51,667 nucleotides of DNA from JBNKEI01 sp050288705. GTDB taxonomy: Bacteria > Myxococcota > Myxococcia > Myxococcales > UBA5297. Below the pieces are notes generated by a model. It did no database searches and had not been told where the DNA came from. It worked only from the letters and a program-made list of their open reading frames with translations. Below, piece by piece: positions 9,173 to 17,997 of this stretch (its first letter is position 1; the number at the start of each line of letters is the position of its first letter). The translations under genes and the position numbers were made by a program. The stretch spans positions 1-51,667 of the forward strand of contig JBNKEI010000175.1 in NCBI GenBank assembly GCA_050288705.1, given 5' to 3'.

Positions 9173-10501
9173 CTAAGACAACTGCCCCAGAGTAAGCAAA
9201 GGCTGTTCTTCGCGATCGCTTACTCCAAACTCATCAAGAAAGCGAGCGATTAGATTGCGCTTTAGTTGCTTTTGCTGTGCGAGAGTTCCTTGTAAAGGAA
9301 TTCGGGCTCCTGCCATGGTGCCATGGCCGCCAGAAGAGCCGCCAAGATTTTCACAAATTTCCCGAATCAATCGCCCTGCATTCATGCGTCTGTCGCTGGT
9401 ACGAATAGAGAGAAAAAGCTGCCTTTGGTAACTGCCGTAGGCCAGTGACCATTTCATTCCCTCCAGAGATAGAAGACGTTCGGCTACTTCTGCCACCATA
9501 TCTGGCGAATAGATTTCTCCCAAATCAACTTCCACGGCATTCCCATGAACTTTCGCTTTTTCAATTGCTTGATGATAAAGCCGAAAGTAACGGGCTGGTA
9601 GGGCAGGATGTTCAATATGATTCAAGGCATCTTTGTCCACTTTGGGAAGAAGATAAATGTAGCTATCGATATCCACCTGAAAAGTCTGTCGGCCCAGGTC
9701 GCGAGTATCGGCCTTGATTCCATAAAACAATGCGGTTGCCACCGGCGAGCTTAGTTCCAACCCTGTATTGCGCAGATACTCCACTAGGATACTGCAAGTG
9801 GCGCCGGTATCACGTCCCACGTCGGCAAACGGAGTAGTGGGAAGTCCTTCTCGGGGAGGGTGATGATCGATAACAATATCGGGAGAACGATTAGAAGGTA
9901 AGCGATGATTGCCCGCGGCAGGTTGAGTGTCGACCATGGCCAGCAAGTCGAATTCATCAGGTTCGACCCGCGATATAGGCACCACCGGCAAGCGTAAAAC
10001 TCGAATCATCGCCGTGTTTTCGGCTCGACCTACAATTCCACCATAAGCAATGCGACTGGAAAGGCCGGCCTTTTGCTCTAGAAGGCAGGATAAAGCAACT
10101 GCTGAGGCAATGGCATCTGGGTCAGGATTGTCATGAGTGACTATTAAGGCCTTGTTTTTGCCCTGAGCAACCTTTAGTAATCGAGCTACTCTTTCCCGGA
10201 CGGAAAGGTGAGACACCAAGCCAAATATCGGTCCCTCGGCTTCTACTGGTTGCTTATCTGATTGCTTTTCCAGAGTTTTGTCCTGGTTTTTAGTAATGGC
10301 GGTAACAGCTTGTTTGCCATTGATATGCTTCTTCGGGGACATCGATGATGATCTTAGTTGTGCATCCATAGGGGTTTCTACGCTAGCCATCCAGCGAATA
10401 CTTTTCTGAGTTTCTCTTTGCGACAAGTGCTTTCCCAAGAGACGTCTTTCGAACACCGAGTTCCAGAACGTTCGGAAAATCCGAAGTGCCGTTGCAGCCA
10501 A
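9173..10501 (-). CDS. DHH/DHHA1 phosphoesterase, NrnA-like
   Basis: A member of the DHH family that includes NrnA oligoribonuclease/pAp phosphatase. Motif I is THDNPDPDAIAS (about residues 122-133), motif II is AMVDTQ (Asp191), and motif III is IDHHPP (212-214). A DTGAT motif follows and the DHHA1 part carries GGSSGGHGTMAGA. The likely role is degrading nano-RNA or pAp in the cytoplasm, but related members act on cyclic dinucleotides, so the substrate is not certain. About 90 low-complexity, polar residues precede the conserved domain. The start is unsettled: TTG 10501 is the most upstream, while ATGs at 10390, 10369 and 10342 are possible and none has a good ribosome site. It follows nfo on the same strand. 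Confidence 0.85.
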   Translation of the reverse strand: MAATALRIFRTFWNSVFERRLLGKHLSQRETQKSIRWMASVETPMDAQLRSSSMSPKKHINGKQAVTAITKNQDKTLEKQSDKQPVEAEGPIFGLVSHLSVRERVARLLKVAQGKNKALIVTHDNPDPDAIASAVALSCLLEQKAGLSSRIAYGGIVGRAENTAMIRVLRLPVVPISRVEPDEFDLLAMVDTQPAAGNHRLPSNRSPDIVIDHHPPREGLPTTPFADVGRDTGATCSILVEYLRNTGLELSSPVATALFYGIKADTRDLGRQTFQVDIDSYIYLLPKVDKDALNHIEHPALPARYFRLYHQAIEKAKVHGNAVEVDLGEIYSPDMVAEVAERLLSLEGMKWSLAYGSYQRQLFLSIRTSDRRMNAGRLIREICENLGGSSGGHGTMAGARIPLQGTLAQQKQLKRNLIARFLDEFGVSDREEQPLLTLGQLS

Positions 10502-10531
10502 ACGTGTTTGGCTACAAAATCGATGTCATCC

Positions 10532-11347
10532 TTACCGCAAACTTCGTAGTAGGTCGAGAGTCTTTCGATAGTGCTCTGGCCGGGGGGTCTCCAGGACGCC
10601 CACGGTGTTCTCGAAACGACCATCATTGAGAAGCTGTCGAAAGGTGTCCAATCCCAAAGCACCCTCCCCGATTTCCTCGTGCCGATCTAGTCGGCTGCCT
10701 AAACCTTTTTTGCTATCATTCAAATGAAAAGCCTTGACTCGTTCTATGCCTAGCTGGCGATTCAAATTTTCCATCACTTCATTATAACGATGGGCAAGGT
10801 CATATCCTGCCGCAAATAGGTGACAGGTATCGAGACAAATTCCTATTTTTTCCGGATAACGGCTGTGGTGGATAATAGCAGCCAAGTGTTCGAATTGATG
10901 GCCAATGCTTGTGCCTTGGCCGGCAGTGGGTTCCAAAAGTACAAAAAGTGAATCAGGGATTTTAGAAAGTCCTTGGTCTAGGCTGGTAGCAATTTGTCGG
11001 ATGCCGATTTTGAGATCGGGATGGGAGCCGGGGTGCAAAACCAGGTAGGGTATACCTAGGGCAACGCAACGTTCAAGCTCATCGCAAAAGCCGGCAATCG
11101 ATTTTTTGTGAATATCCTCATTGGCACTTCCCAAATTGACTAGGTAAGCGCTATGGGCAATTACGCGGATGTTTGTTTCTGAAGCCCTTTGGCGGAAAAT
11201 CCGGGTTTCCTGCTCATCCAAAGGCTTAGCCTTCCAGCCGCGTACATTTTTGGTAAAAATCTGGACACTCTGCGCGTGGTCAGCAATTGCTCGATCAAAG
11301 GCTTTAGATAACCCCCCAGCGATTGATTGGTGAGCGCCCAGAATCAT
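10532..11347 (-). CDS. nfo: deoxyribonuclease IV (AP endonuclease)
   Basis: This 271-residue TIM-barrel enzyme nicks DNA 5' to abasic sites in base-excision repair and can trim damaged 3' ends. All expected trinuclear zinc ligands are seen: His65, His105, Glu139 (LLEPTAG), Asp173 and His176 (CLDTCHLFAAGYD), His208 (FHLNDSK), Asp221 and His223 (DRHEEIGEG) and Glu253 (VLETP). The length is typical. It sits 3 nt downstream of the Fic-like gene and is followed by the DHH-family gene, suggesting one minus-strand transcript. Nothing is unusual in the enzyme itself. Confidence 0.95.
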   Translation of the reverse strand: MILGAHQSIAGGLSKAFDRAIADHAQSVQIFTKNVRGWKAKPLDEQETRIFRQRASETNIRVIAHSAYLVNLGSANEDIHKKSIAGFCDELERCVALGIPYLVLHPGSHPDLKIGIRQIATSLDQGLSKIPDSLFVLLEPTAGQGTSIGHQFEHLAAIIHHSRYPEKIGICLDTCHLFAAGYDLAHRYNEVMENLNRQLGIERVKAFHLNDSKKGLGSRLDRHEEIGEGALGLDTFRQLLNDGRFENTVGVLETPRPEHYRKTLDLLRSLR

Positions 11348-11350
11348 TGG

Positions 11351-12136
11351 CTATTCGTTAGAGGCGCAGAAATAAACCGGAGTTTTGTTTTCAAAGAAAA
11401 GGAGAGCGTTTTCTAGGGAATTTTCTATAGCCTCCAATAAAATGTGTCTTAGATTGGCGATGGGTAATTTTAAGCTTTCATAATATCTTTGGCGATCAAC
11501 AGAAAGTATGACTGCCGGAAGAAGAAATCCTTGTCGAAAAAGAATCAAATTTGATAATAAACGCCCGGTTCTACCATTGTTTAAAGAAAATGGAAAGGCT
11601 TGCATGAAATACCAATGTACTATTGCTGCTTGGTTAATAGGGTGGCTTTCTCGGTATTCAGCGGTATTGGTAAGCGCTGCTAATTCATCTAACAATGAAA
11701 GAATTTTTGAAGGATGAGCAATTTCATGAAAGTAGGTTCGGTGAACGGGAATGTCTTTACGGTAAAGGGGCTTTCCTTCCTTCTCTTCTTGTGGGGGGGT
11801 AAGTAACTCGTGAATTTTTTTGATGGTAGTAATAGTAATATGTTGTTTTTTATGTCTGGCTTCATCGCAAATGTAATCAATTGCTGCTTTGTGTCGCCGG
11901 ATCTCTGCATATATTGACGTTAGAGAAACATCAGCCACCACCGAGCGACTAAGTGCGCCCAAAATTTCTGATGAGGAAAAGACCACTCCTTCTAAGGCGT
12001 TTTCATGATGAATTAGCGAACATTCAAGTTTGGCGCGAAATTCGCGATATTCATGCGGATGATTTTCTGCAAGCTTGCTTAATTCGGCCATCCGTGTATC
12101 AATTTCGTAATAACGGGTTTTCATTTGTAGAGCCAT
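11351..12136 (-). CDS. Fic-fold protein lacking the catalytic histidine
   Basis: A 261-residue protein with the Fic fold. Fic enzymes normally transfer AMP or other phosphate-linked groups to a target hydroxyl, using the loop HPFxxGNGRxxR. Here the loop at residues 181-192 reads FPFSLNNGRTGR: Phe replaces the catalytic His and Asn replaces the first Gly, while Asn187, Gly188, Arg189 and Arg192 of the anion-binding part are kept. An N-terminal ENALEG (45-50) resembles the inhibitory [S/T]xxxE[G/N] helix with the Ser/Thr lost. I read the TTT codon directly, so it is not a translation slip. The protein may be a non-AMPylating regulator or a decaying enzyme. The start is ATG 12136 or ATG 12124. 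It precedes nfo by 3 nt. Confidence 0.8.
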   Translation of the reverse strand: MALQMKTRYYEIDTRMAELSKLAENHPHEYREFRAKLECSLIHHENALEGVVFSSSEILGALSRSVVADVSLTSIYAEIRRHKAAIDYICDEARHKKQHITITTIKKIHELLTPPQEEKEGKPLYRKDIPVHRTYFHEIAHPSKILSLLDELAALTNTAEYRESHPINQAAIVHWYFMQAFPFSLNNGRTGRLLSNLILFRQGFLLPAVILSVDRQRYYESLKLPIANLRHILLEAIENSLENALLFFENKTPVYFCASNE

Positions 12137-12249
12137 CCTTGCAGCAAGAAGAAAACATCTATTATTTTTTGGGGTGCTGGTTAAATAATTATTCGAACTA
12201 TAGAAGCAGAAATAAGTTTAATTGTTTGCAAGACAAAAAGTCAAGCAGA

Positions 12250-12271
12250 CTCCCCGTTGAAAAACAGGGAG
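12250..12271 (-). terminator. hairpin downstream of the TSP3/VWA lipoprotein gene
   Basis: CTCCC and GGGAG pair, then a C-A mismatch, then GTT with AAC around a GAAA tetraloop. It is 26 nt beyond the stop of the minus-strand lipoprotein gene, and a short T-run follows on that strand about 10 nt later. It may act as a weak terminator. Confidence 0.4.
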
Positions 12272-12297
12272 CCCTAACCGAGAGTTATCACTACTGG

Positions 12298-15200
12298 TCA
12301 GTTAATTACCGCGGAACAACTACAGTATGAAAGGTTGCAATTTGAACCTTCCGGACACCCTCCGCAATCGGGCGTACGCTTACAGGCGCAAGAGCAGGTA
12401 TTCTCATCGACCTCAAATGAACTACCGCATTGGACTTTAGAGGTATCACAAACGCATGTGCATTTTTCTTGGCTCCAAAGGTATCCAGCTTTGCAGGTTT
12501 GGCTGTTCATACATTGGCATTCGCAGTTATTATCGCATTCGTACCCTAACCCACAAGCCAAACCGCAGGTAGGTAAACAGACACACTTTTTCTCTTGCTC
12601 GCTATAGATTTTGTTATCCGGACAGGTGGGCAGACCATCGGGGTTAGGGGTTTTATCAATCCAATAGCGGTAAGAGACAGAAATTGGTTTACCTTCTTGT
12701 CCTTTCTTAGGGCGACAATTGCCGTACAGCTTAATGGCATTGGCAGCGCCATCGTAATCAAAGCCATTTGTGCGGCTGCGAGGAATATCGTCTTTATTGC
12801 AAGCTCCTTGAAGTTCTGCGTCGATGGCTACTTTGATAGTAGATGAAATTGGGGATTTGGTGAGGGTAAGTGTGGAAGCCTTACCTATGGCTAGGTCTAA
12901 AATTTTAGCTACTGCTGCTTGTATTTTGGCAGCCTGTTGAGGGTCGCTGTCTAGGGCGAGATCGGCATAAGCACCCCCCATGCGGTCGAAAAAAGTGGAC
13001 CAGGTGTTAGTTACCCTGTCCTCAAGATCGTAACATTTCATTCCGGCGGCGCATACAATTCCCGCCACAAACGCTTTGGAAAGCGCAGTGCCCTTTTCGT
13101 CGATGTTGAGAAAGAAATCTACCCAATTGTTAACGTTAGACTGATTGCTGTTATCGGAATGATCGTTGGTGTCAGTTAGAAAAATAAAGCTAATCAACGA
13201 ATTATCACGGAGCTTGTTTCTATTCTCGGTTGCCGATCTCTTTAATAAAACATAAGGATCTGGCGGAATAGTGTATTGGTAATAATAATTGGATGCATTG
13301 ACGTTAGGTCGTCCGCAACTGTTCGAACTTAATGTAGAGTTGCTTGGCACGGGCGATTCTCTTCCTAACAAACAGGCGACTGGGCGGAAAAACATTTCAT
13401 TCCAGTGTCCAGAGGTGCCTAGATTTCCCATGCATGTTTTAAATTCTTCAGTGTCGCGGGTGAATTCACAGAATCTCGGGTGAGGGGTTGAGATATTTAG
13501 ATAATTAGGGCAACTAATATTGCTATTAGGGTAAGTGCAGTTATTCCAGCCTGCTGGGTCATTGCATTTGCCATCGGATGAAAAAGAGCTGCAGCTAATG
13601 GCATCCGCATCACTAGCGATAACTGCCAACCGCCAATCAGCAGTAGAATTGCTTAGTTGAACGCCCATCTGCTGCGCAGCTTGCTTGACTGCATTTTGTT
13701 TAGTTTCCATTGAGCCTGAGTTGTCCACTACCCATATAAAATCAATCGGTTGATAGCTGGGTACGGTCAAACGATCGCATTGAACGGCGATTTGGTCTCC
13801 GTATTGTCCAACTGCGGAGCCATTAGTAACGTCTTCCACTTGGAAAAACTTAGCATCACCCTCATTGTTCTTAGCTTCTAGCGAACTTTTATTGGCCAAT
13901 GCGCCTATTACCACCGTGCTATTGCTAGATCGACGCACTAATTCAATTTTTAGACGGAAAATGCCTTTTTCGCTTCCCATATTAGTGAGCAAACCAGTAA
14001 TGCTGGGGTATACTGATTTCACCAAATCATTGGCGGCTTTTCCTACGGTTTCATTGCCGTTGTCATTCCAATCGTATTGCGCAACAATTGCGCTGAATTT
14101 ATCCCAGGTAGTAAAAGTTTGCGCCAATTTAGAGCCACTGGACATAGAACCGGCGCCGCCCACTTTTTTTTCTAAATCGGTTAATTGTTCGCCAGGAGTA
14201 TTTCCAGGAATGGACCTAATTTTTAAGGCAAATCCCGCAATTTGTTTTTGGTTATCCCAGAACATTGCTCCGACGTCATAACCATTATTTTTTAAAGTGG
14301 TAATACTTGCGGAAGAGAACTGTGACGCTAGAGCTAAGGTCATGTCGGCCCGCTGGTCGCGTCTTTCGATTACTTGCACTGGCTTTAATTGATTCTCTGC
14401 GCAGGCTTTTTGATCGGTAGGAGAAACATCGCCGGCGTCTTTAGGATTTTTTTCTCCGGCATCCAAGCATCCATTATGATTGGGATCTTCAACTCCATCG
14501 GAGATTCCATCGCCATCGGTGTCGGAACTTGAAGGGTCGGTCAGGTTCTTTTTATCGCAAGTAAGGGAAACGCCTACTTCTGCGTCATCAGGAATTCCGT
14601 CTCCATCGGTATCAACTTTTTGGGGATCGGTTCCATGGACATTAATTTCATCGTAGTCGCTTAAGCCATCGTTGTCAGTGTCGGCGGATTTAGGATTGGT
14701 TTCCTTAGGGTCAAGCTGGCCATTAGCATTTTTATCTTCCTCTGCATCGGTAAGTCCGTCGCCGTCAGAATCGGCCGATTTGGGATCGGTGCCTATTAGT
14801 TCCTCTGTTTCGTCGGGAATTCCGTCGCCGTCGGAATCGGGTTTTACCCCGCTACAGTCTGTGTTCGGAACCGTGGGGTCAGATTCGTGGGCGTCGGCTT
14901 TTCCATCGTGGTTCTTATCTTCTGCTCCATCGGGGCAGCCATCAGCGTCGGTGTCGGGATCGGTCGGGGTAGTGGTGGTATTAGGGTCGACATCACCAAC
15001 AAATTTGGTGCAGCTGGCATCAAGATTAGTGGTTCGCCCTGCCTCGACTCCGTCGGGAATTCCGTCGCCATCGGTGTCGGGATTGCCAGGATCGGTCTTC
15101 TTATCTCCTGCATAGAGGGTGGCAAATTCTTCGGCGTCGGAAAGGCCATCACAGTCGCTATCAATGACCGGATTATCAGGATTATCGATATTGGTTGTGA

Positions 15201-15360
15201 TGGGAGGTTTTTCGGTGTTTTGACACTTTCCATCTACGCATTTACCGGACGAGCACTCGTGGTCGAATTGGCAACCTTTTTCCGGAAGTGGATCTTCTGA
15301 CCCGGAGTTGCAAGAAATTAAAAAAGCCCCGATTAGTGCAAATGCAAATATTCGACACAT
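12298..15360 (-). CDS. surface lipoprotein with thrombospondin-3-type repeats and VWA domain
   Basis: A 1020-residue predicted lipoprotein. The N-terminus has a short signal with lipobox LISC (Cys17), followed by a small Cys-rich unit. Residues of roughly 65-310 hold many calcium-binding thrombospondin type 3 style repeats of the form DTDGDGIPD and DSDGDGLTD. A VWA domain begins near residue 540 with the MIDAS start WVVDNSGSM (Asp546). The last 130 residues are rich in Cys with EGF-like spacing. The expected location is the cell surface, with calcium-stabilised stalk and adhesive head, but the ligand is unknown. An AAGGAAGG ribosome site lies directly upstream of the ATG. It is divergent from another Cys-rich lipoprotein gene at 15747. 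Such proteins are frequent in myxobacteria. Confidence 0.85.
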   Translation of the reverse strand: MCRIFAFALIGAFLISCNSGSEDPLPEKGCQFDHECSSGKCVDGKCQNTEKPPITTNIDNPDNPVIDSDCDGLSDAEEFATLYAGDKKTDPGNPDTDGDGIPDGVEAGRTTNLDASCTKFVGDVDPNTTTTPTDPDTDADGCPDGAEDKNHDGKADAHESDPTVPNTDCSGVKPDSDGDGIPDETEELIGTDPKSADSDGDGLTDAEEDKNANGQLDPKETNPKSADTDNDGLSDYDEINVHGTDPQKVDTDGDGIPDDAEVGVSLTCDKKNLTDPSSSDTDGDGISDGVEDPNHNGCLDAGEKNPKDAGDVSPTDQKACAENQLKPVQVIERRDQRADMTLALASQFSSASITTLKNNGYDVGAMFWDNQKQIAGFALKIRSIPGNTPGEQLTDLEKKVGGAGSMSSGSKLAQTFTTWDKFSAIVAQYDWNDNGNETVGKAANDLVKSVYPSITGLLTNMGSEKGIFRLKIELVRRSSNSTVVIGALANKSSLEAKNNEGDAKFFQVEDVTNGSAVGQYGDQIAVQCDRLTVPSYQPIDFIWVVDNSGSMETKQNAVKQAAQQMGVQLSNSTADWRLAVIASDADAISCSSFSSDGKCNDPAGWNNCTYPNSNISCPNYLNISTPHPRFCEFTRDTEEFKTCMGNLGTSGHWNEMFFRPVACLLGRESPVPSNSTLSSNSCGRPNVNASNYYYQYTIPPDPYVLLKRSATENRNKLRDNSLISFIFLTDTNDHSDNSNQSNVNNWVDFFLNIDEKGTALSKAFVAGIVCAAGMKCYDLEDRVTNTWSTFFDRMGGAYADLALDSDPQQAAKIQAAVAKILDLAIGKASTLTLTKSPISSTIKVAIDAELQGACNKDDIPRSRTNGFDYDGAANAIKLYGNCRPKKGQEGKPISVSYRYWIDKTPNPDGLPTCPDNKIYSEQEKKCVCLPTCGLACGLGYECDNNCECQCMNSQTCKAGYLWSQEKCTCVCDTSKVQCGSSFEVDENTCSCACKRTPDCGGCPEGSNCNLSYCSCSAVIN

Positions 15361-15746
15361 GACGGTCCTTCCTTGGATAACGAGGCGCAGACTGGAAAAA
15401 CGTCCGTTCCTACCAGTTTTTCAAAACCTGTACGGAAATGTCTTATAGTTCTAGCAGTGGAGGCTTCTGCTTTATTCTCCCCTTGCTCCTGATGGGTCCA
15501 GTACTACCCACAAAGCGAGAGCATAGCCTATATATTTTTCAATAAAGCAAGAACTTAGCCGATTATTCTTCATTAAACTTTTGCTCGCTCTCTCTCTATC
15601 CGTCAACTTATTGTCATTGTATCTGCAAATTTGTTTGCTGAAAAGCATATGTGCGACTCTTAAAACAATAGTAAGGTAATGTGACTTGACGGTCCTGGGA
15701 AAGCTATGGTTTGCCTGACTGAAGTATTCCTTAAGGTGGAGCAATC
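15361..15746. promoter_or_regulatory. divergent intergenic region between two lipoprotein genes
   Basis: About 390 bases must contain the promoters of both lipoprotein genes, since they point away from each other. I see ribosome sites at both ends (AAGGAAGG for the minus gene, GGTGGAG for the plus gene) but no -35/-10 pair I would defend. The short minus-strand open frame inside is probably not a gene. Confidence 0.4.
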
Positions 15747-17993
15747 ATGAATTGGGAAATGCGTCAGCACAGTTTGTTATTGATGCTTCTAGTAGGATGG
15801 TCATGGCTGGGTTGCAGTAATAAACAACCTCCCGAAAGAGCAGGAAGTCCGGGAATGTGCGATCCTGGTGATTCCGAGTGCAATGCTCTTTGTCAAACCA
15901 AATTTGATTGCGGTGACACCCAGTTGTTTGAATGTATCAGTCAGCAGTGTGTAGCAGTTTGTAAAAGCGAGAAAGATTGCGTGTCTCATCCGCAATACGA
16001 TCAACAGGCCTGGCCCGGCTGCGATGACGGATTATGCAAGTGTCGGGATCAGAAGTGCCTTGTCCCAGTTTGTAGCAACGAAAGCGACTGCAAAAGCCCA
16101 AAGGTATGCAAAAGCGGGGTCTGTGTGATTCCGGAAACCGATACAGTCAAATGTGCGGTATATCCCGACTGGGTAATAATGGGCAGCGGGCAAAAAGTTA
16201 GATTTTCGGTAGTAGCTTATCGCCAGGATGGATCGGCGGCGTTTCCTGGGCGATCGGCTTTTTCCTGGAAGGCGACCAGTGGCAATATTCAGCAAGAATC
16301 AACTGGCACCGTAGACTTTACTGCTCAAGGGTCCGATGCTTCGATTACGGCAACGTTGGCCAATGCAAATGTCTCTTGTAAAGCAGACGTTAAAGTAGTT
16401 GCTTCGTCTGGAGTGGCGGCTCAAGTGGTAGTGGTAGATGATCAATCCGGGCGCTTAGTCACCGACGCCAAGGTGTTTTGGAATGATTTGGTAATGCAGC
16501 CCTCAACAGTTACTCCGGGGGTATTTACTATCACCAGGTTGCCGACCACTACTAATAACACCGTAAGTGTTTTTCATCACGATTATGATTACGTATCTCT
16601 AGTGGGAGTCGACAAAACGCATCTGCGTATTGGTTTGCGACGTAATCCCTCAAACCTGGTAGGGGGATTCAAAGGTCAATTTCAGCCGTTTCCTACTGAA
16701 GGAATAGTGGTGGGATTAGCAGGCACATCTATTCCCGACGATTTAACTAATCTCAATCCTGATGGGTTTTGGGGCCCAGCGGAAACCGTATCTGTCGATG
16801 CCACTGGCCAAGGTATTCCTATTCCCATGCGGGTTCCTTCCGGAGCAGCGGTTAGAATAGGGGCGGTGTCAGTAAAAGAACGCTACCTTGCTTATGGTTC
16901 GGCGGGAGTTTGTGAAAATCCGCAAAAAACTGAGGAAGGTACTTGTGGAACGCGAGCAGGATATGGACTGCTGGGATCAATTCCTTTCCAATCTTCTCCG
17001 GAGTTATGGCTGGCTATTCAAGAGGGAAAGGTGCAATCTTCTCAGCTTTTGGAAGCGGCAATTCCTTTTCTGGAGAGTTTTAAAAGTGAGGTGGTGCGGG
17101 ATATTTCGTTTGAGCTGTTGCCGACCGATCGCAATAATTCATTCCAACTGCAGCAAGCCATTGCCAATGACAAAGTTTTCGTTCCCCAGAATCTGTCCCC
17201 CAGTGTGAGACTTTCTCTGGCCCATACCGTGCAAGTTCCGCTTCTTCCTGAAGTTCAGGGGGTGCCAATGCAGAATGCGATGGTGCTGGTTGGCAGTTTG
17301 GTGGCGGGACGAGGTTTAGTGCCTTTGGGGTTTGGAGCCGGCTCGGATGCTCCTTCTGCTTGTGGAGAGGCCTGCTCGCTGGACAGATTAGTTACCAGAG
17401 TAGAGCTGGAATCAAGAGAACCCCTACAATTTCGCTACCATGACGATGGCTATTTGGCTGTGCATATGGCTCCCGCGCATGGGGGAATCGAGAATTCGCC
17501 TTATCAAATGGTCACTTTAGCTACCTCGACTACGCGCTTGGCTACCAGCGCTTTGGTGCATTCTAGTTATTCCATTCTTGATGAAGGTACAACTACACAA
17601 GAGGCCGCTTTTTTGGGTCTATTGGATCAAGGAAGTTTCCAACTAGCCAAGGGAGAATTCCAAGGAATAAACAGCATAAAAGAAGCCTCTTTGCGGCGGG
17701 TCATATTTATCAGCGAACAGGGACCTGGTAATCAAGCCAAAAGATGGTTGGTATATTTCAAGGAAAACAGCTTTTCGGTGCCCAAAGTCCCCGCTGAGTA
17801 TGCAGATCGTACCACCGCTACCTTAGAGAATCGCCAGCAAGCCAATCAGCGTGCGAGATTACTGTTACAGGCGCTGCGTCTTACTGAAAACGGGCAAACT
17901 ATTGGTATAAACGAACTGTTCGATCTTTCTAGTGGTCGGGTTGGGGCAGCGGCGGAGAATTTGGAAGCCTTTTCCGTATACGAAGTTCCGTGA
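15747..17993 (+). CDS. Cys-rich lipoprotein with Ig-like domain
   Basis: A 748-residue predicted lipoprotein with signal peptide and lipobox WLGC (Cys23). Residues about 37-130 carry three or four Cys-rich units (CKSEKDC, CSNESDC) of the type common in myxobacterial surface proteins. Residues about 138-222 look like a bacterial Ig-like domain (VRFSVVAYRQDG through ITATLANANVSC), then a possible carboxypeptidase-regulatory-like segment (QVVVVDDQSGRLVTDAKVFW). The remaining 480 residues are not recognised. A GGTGGAG ribosome site 6 nt before the ATG supports the start. It converges with the kinase gene, with only 4 nt between the two stops. The role is likely structural or adhesive in the outer membrane, but that is inference. 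Confidence 0.8.
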   Translation: MNWEMRQHSLLLMLLVGWSWLGCSNKQPPERAGSPGMCDPGDSECNALCQTKFDCGDTQLFECISQQCVAVCKSEKDCVSHPQYDQQAWPGCDDGLCKCRDQKCLVPVCSNESDCKSPKVCKSGVCVIPETDTVKCAVYPDWVIMGSGQKVRFSVVAYRQDGSAAFPGRSAFSWKATSGNIQQESTGTVDFTAQGSDASITATLANANVSCKADVKVVASSGVAAQVVVVDDQSGRLVTDAKVFWNDLVMQPSTVTPGVFTITRLPTTTNNTVSVFHHDYDYVSLVGVDKTHLRIGLRRNPSNLVGGFKGQFQPFPTEGIVVGLAGTSIPDDLTNLNPDGFWGPAETVSVDATGQGIPIPMRVPSGAAVRIGAVSVKERYLAYGSAGVCENPQKTEEGTCGTRAGYGLLGSIPFQSSPELWLAIQEGKVQSSQLLEAAIPFLESFKSEVVRDISFELLPTDRNNSFQLQQAIANDKVFVPQNLSPSVRLSLAHTVQVPLLPEVQGVPMQNAMVLVGSLVAGRGLVPLGFGAGSDAPSACGEACSLDRLVTRVELESREPLQFRYHDDGYLAVHMAPAHGGIENSPYQMVTLATSTTRLATSALVHSSYSILDEGTTTQEAAFLGLLDQGSFQLAKGEFQGINSIKEASLRRVIFISEQGPGNQAKRWLVYFKENSFSVPKVPAEYADRTTATLENRQQANQRARLLLQALRLTENGQTIGINELFDLSSGRVGAAAENLEAFSVYEVP

Positions 17994-17997
17994 AAGT

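Noticed and set aside
14440..15120. Tandem repeats in this region, considered as a CRISPR-like or minisatellite array
   Set aside because: They are degenerate thrombospondin-3-type coding repeats of the lipoprotein, with no uniform repeat and spacer structure.
14672..15300. Plus-strand frames opposite the TSP3 repeats
   Set aside because: They are shadows of the repeat coding sequence, Ser/Gly-rich and without independent start signals.
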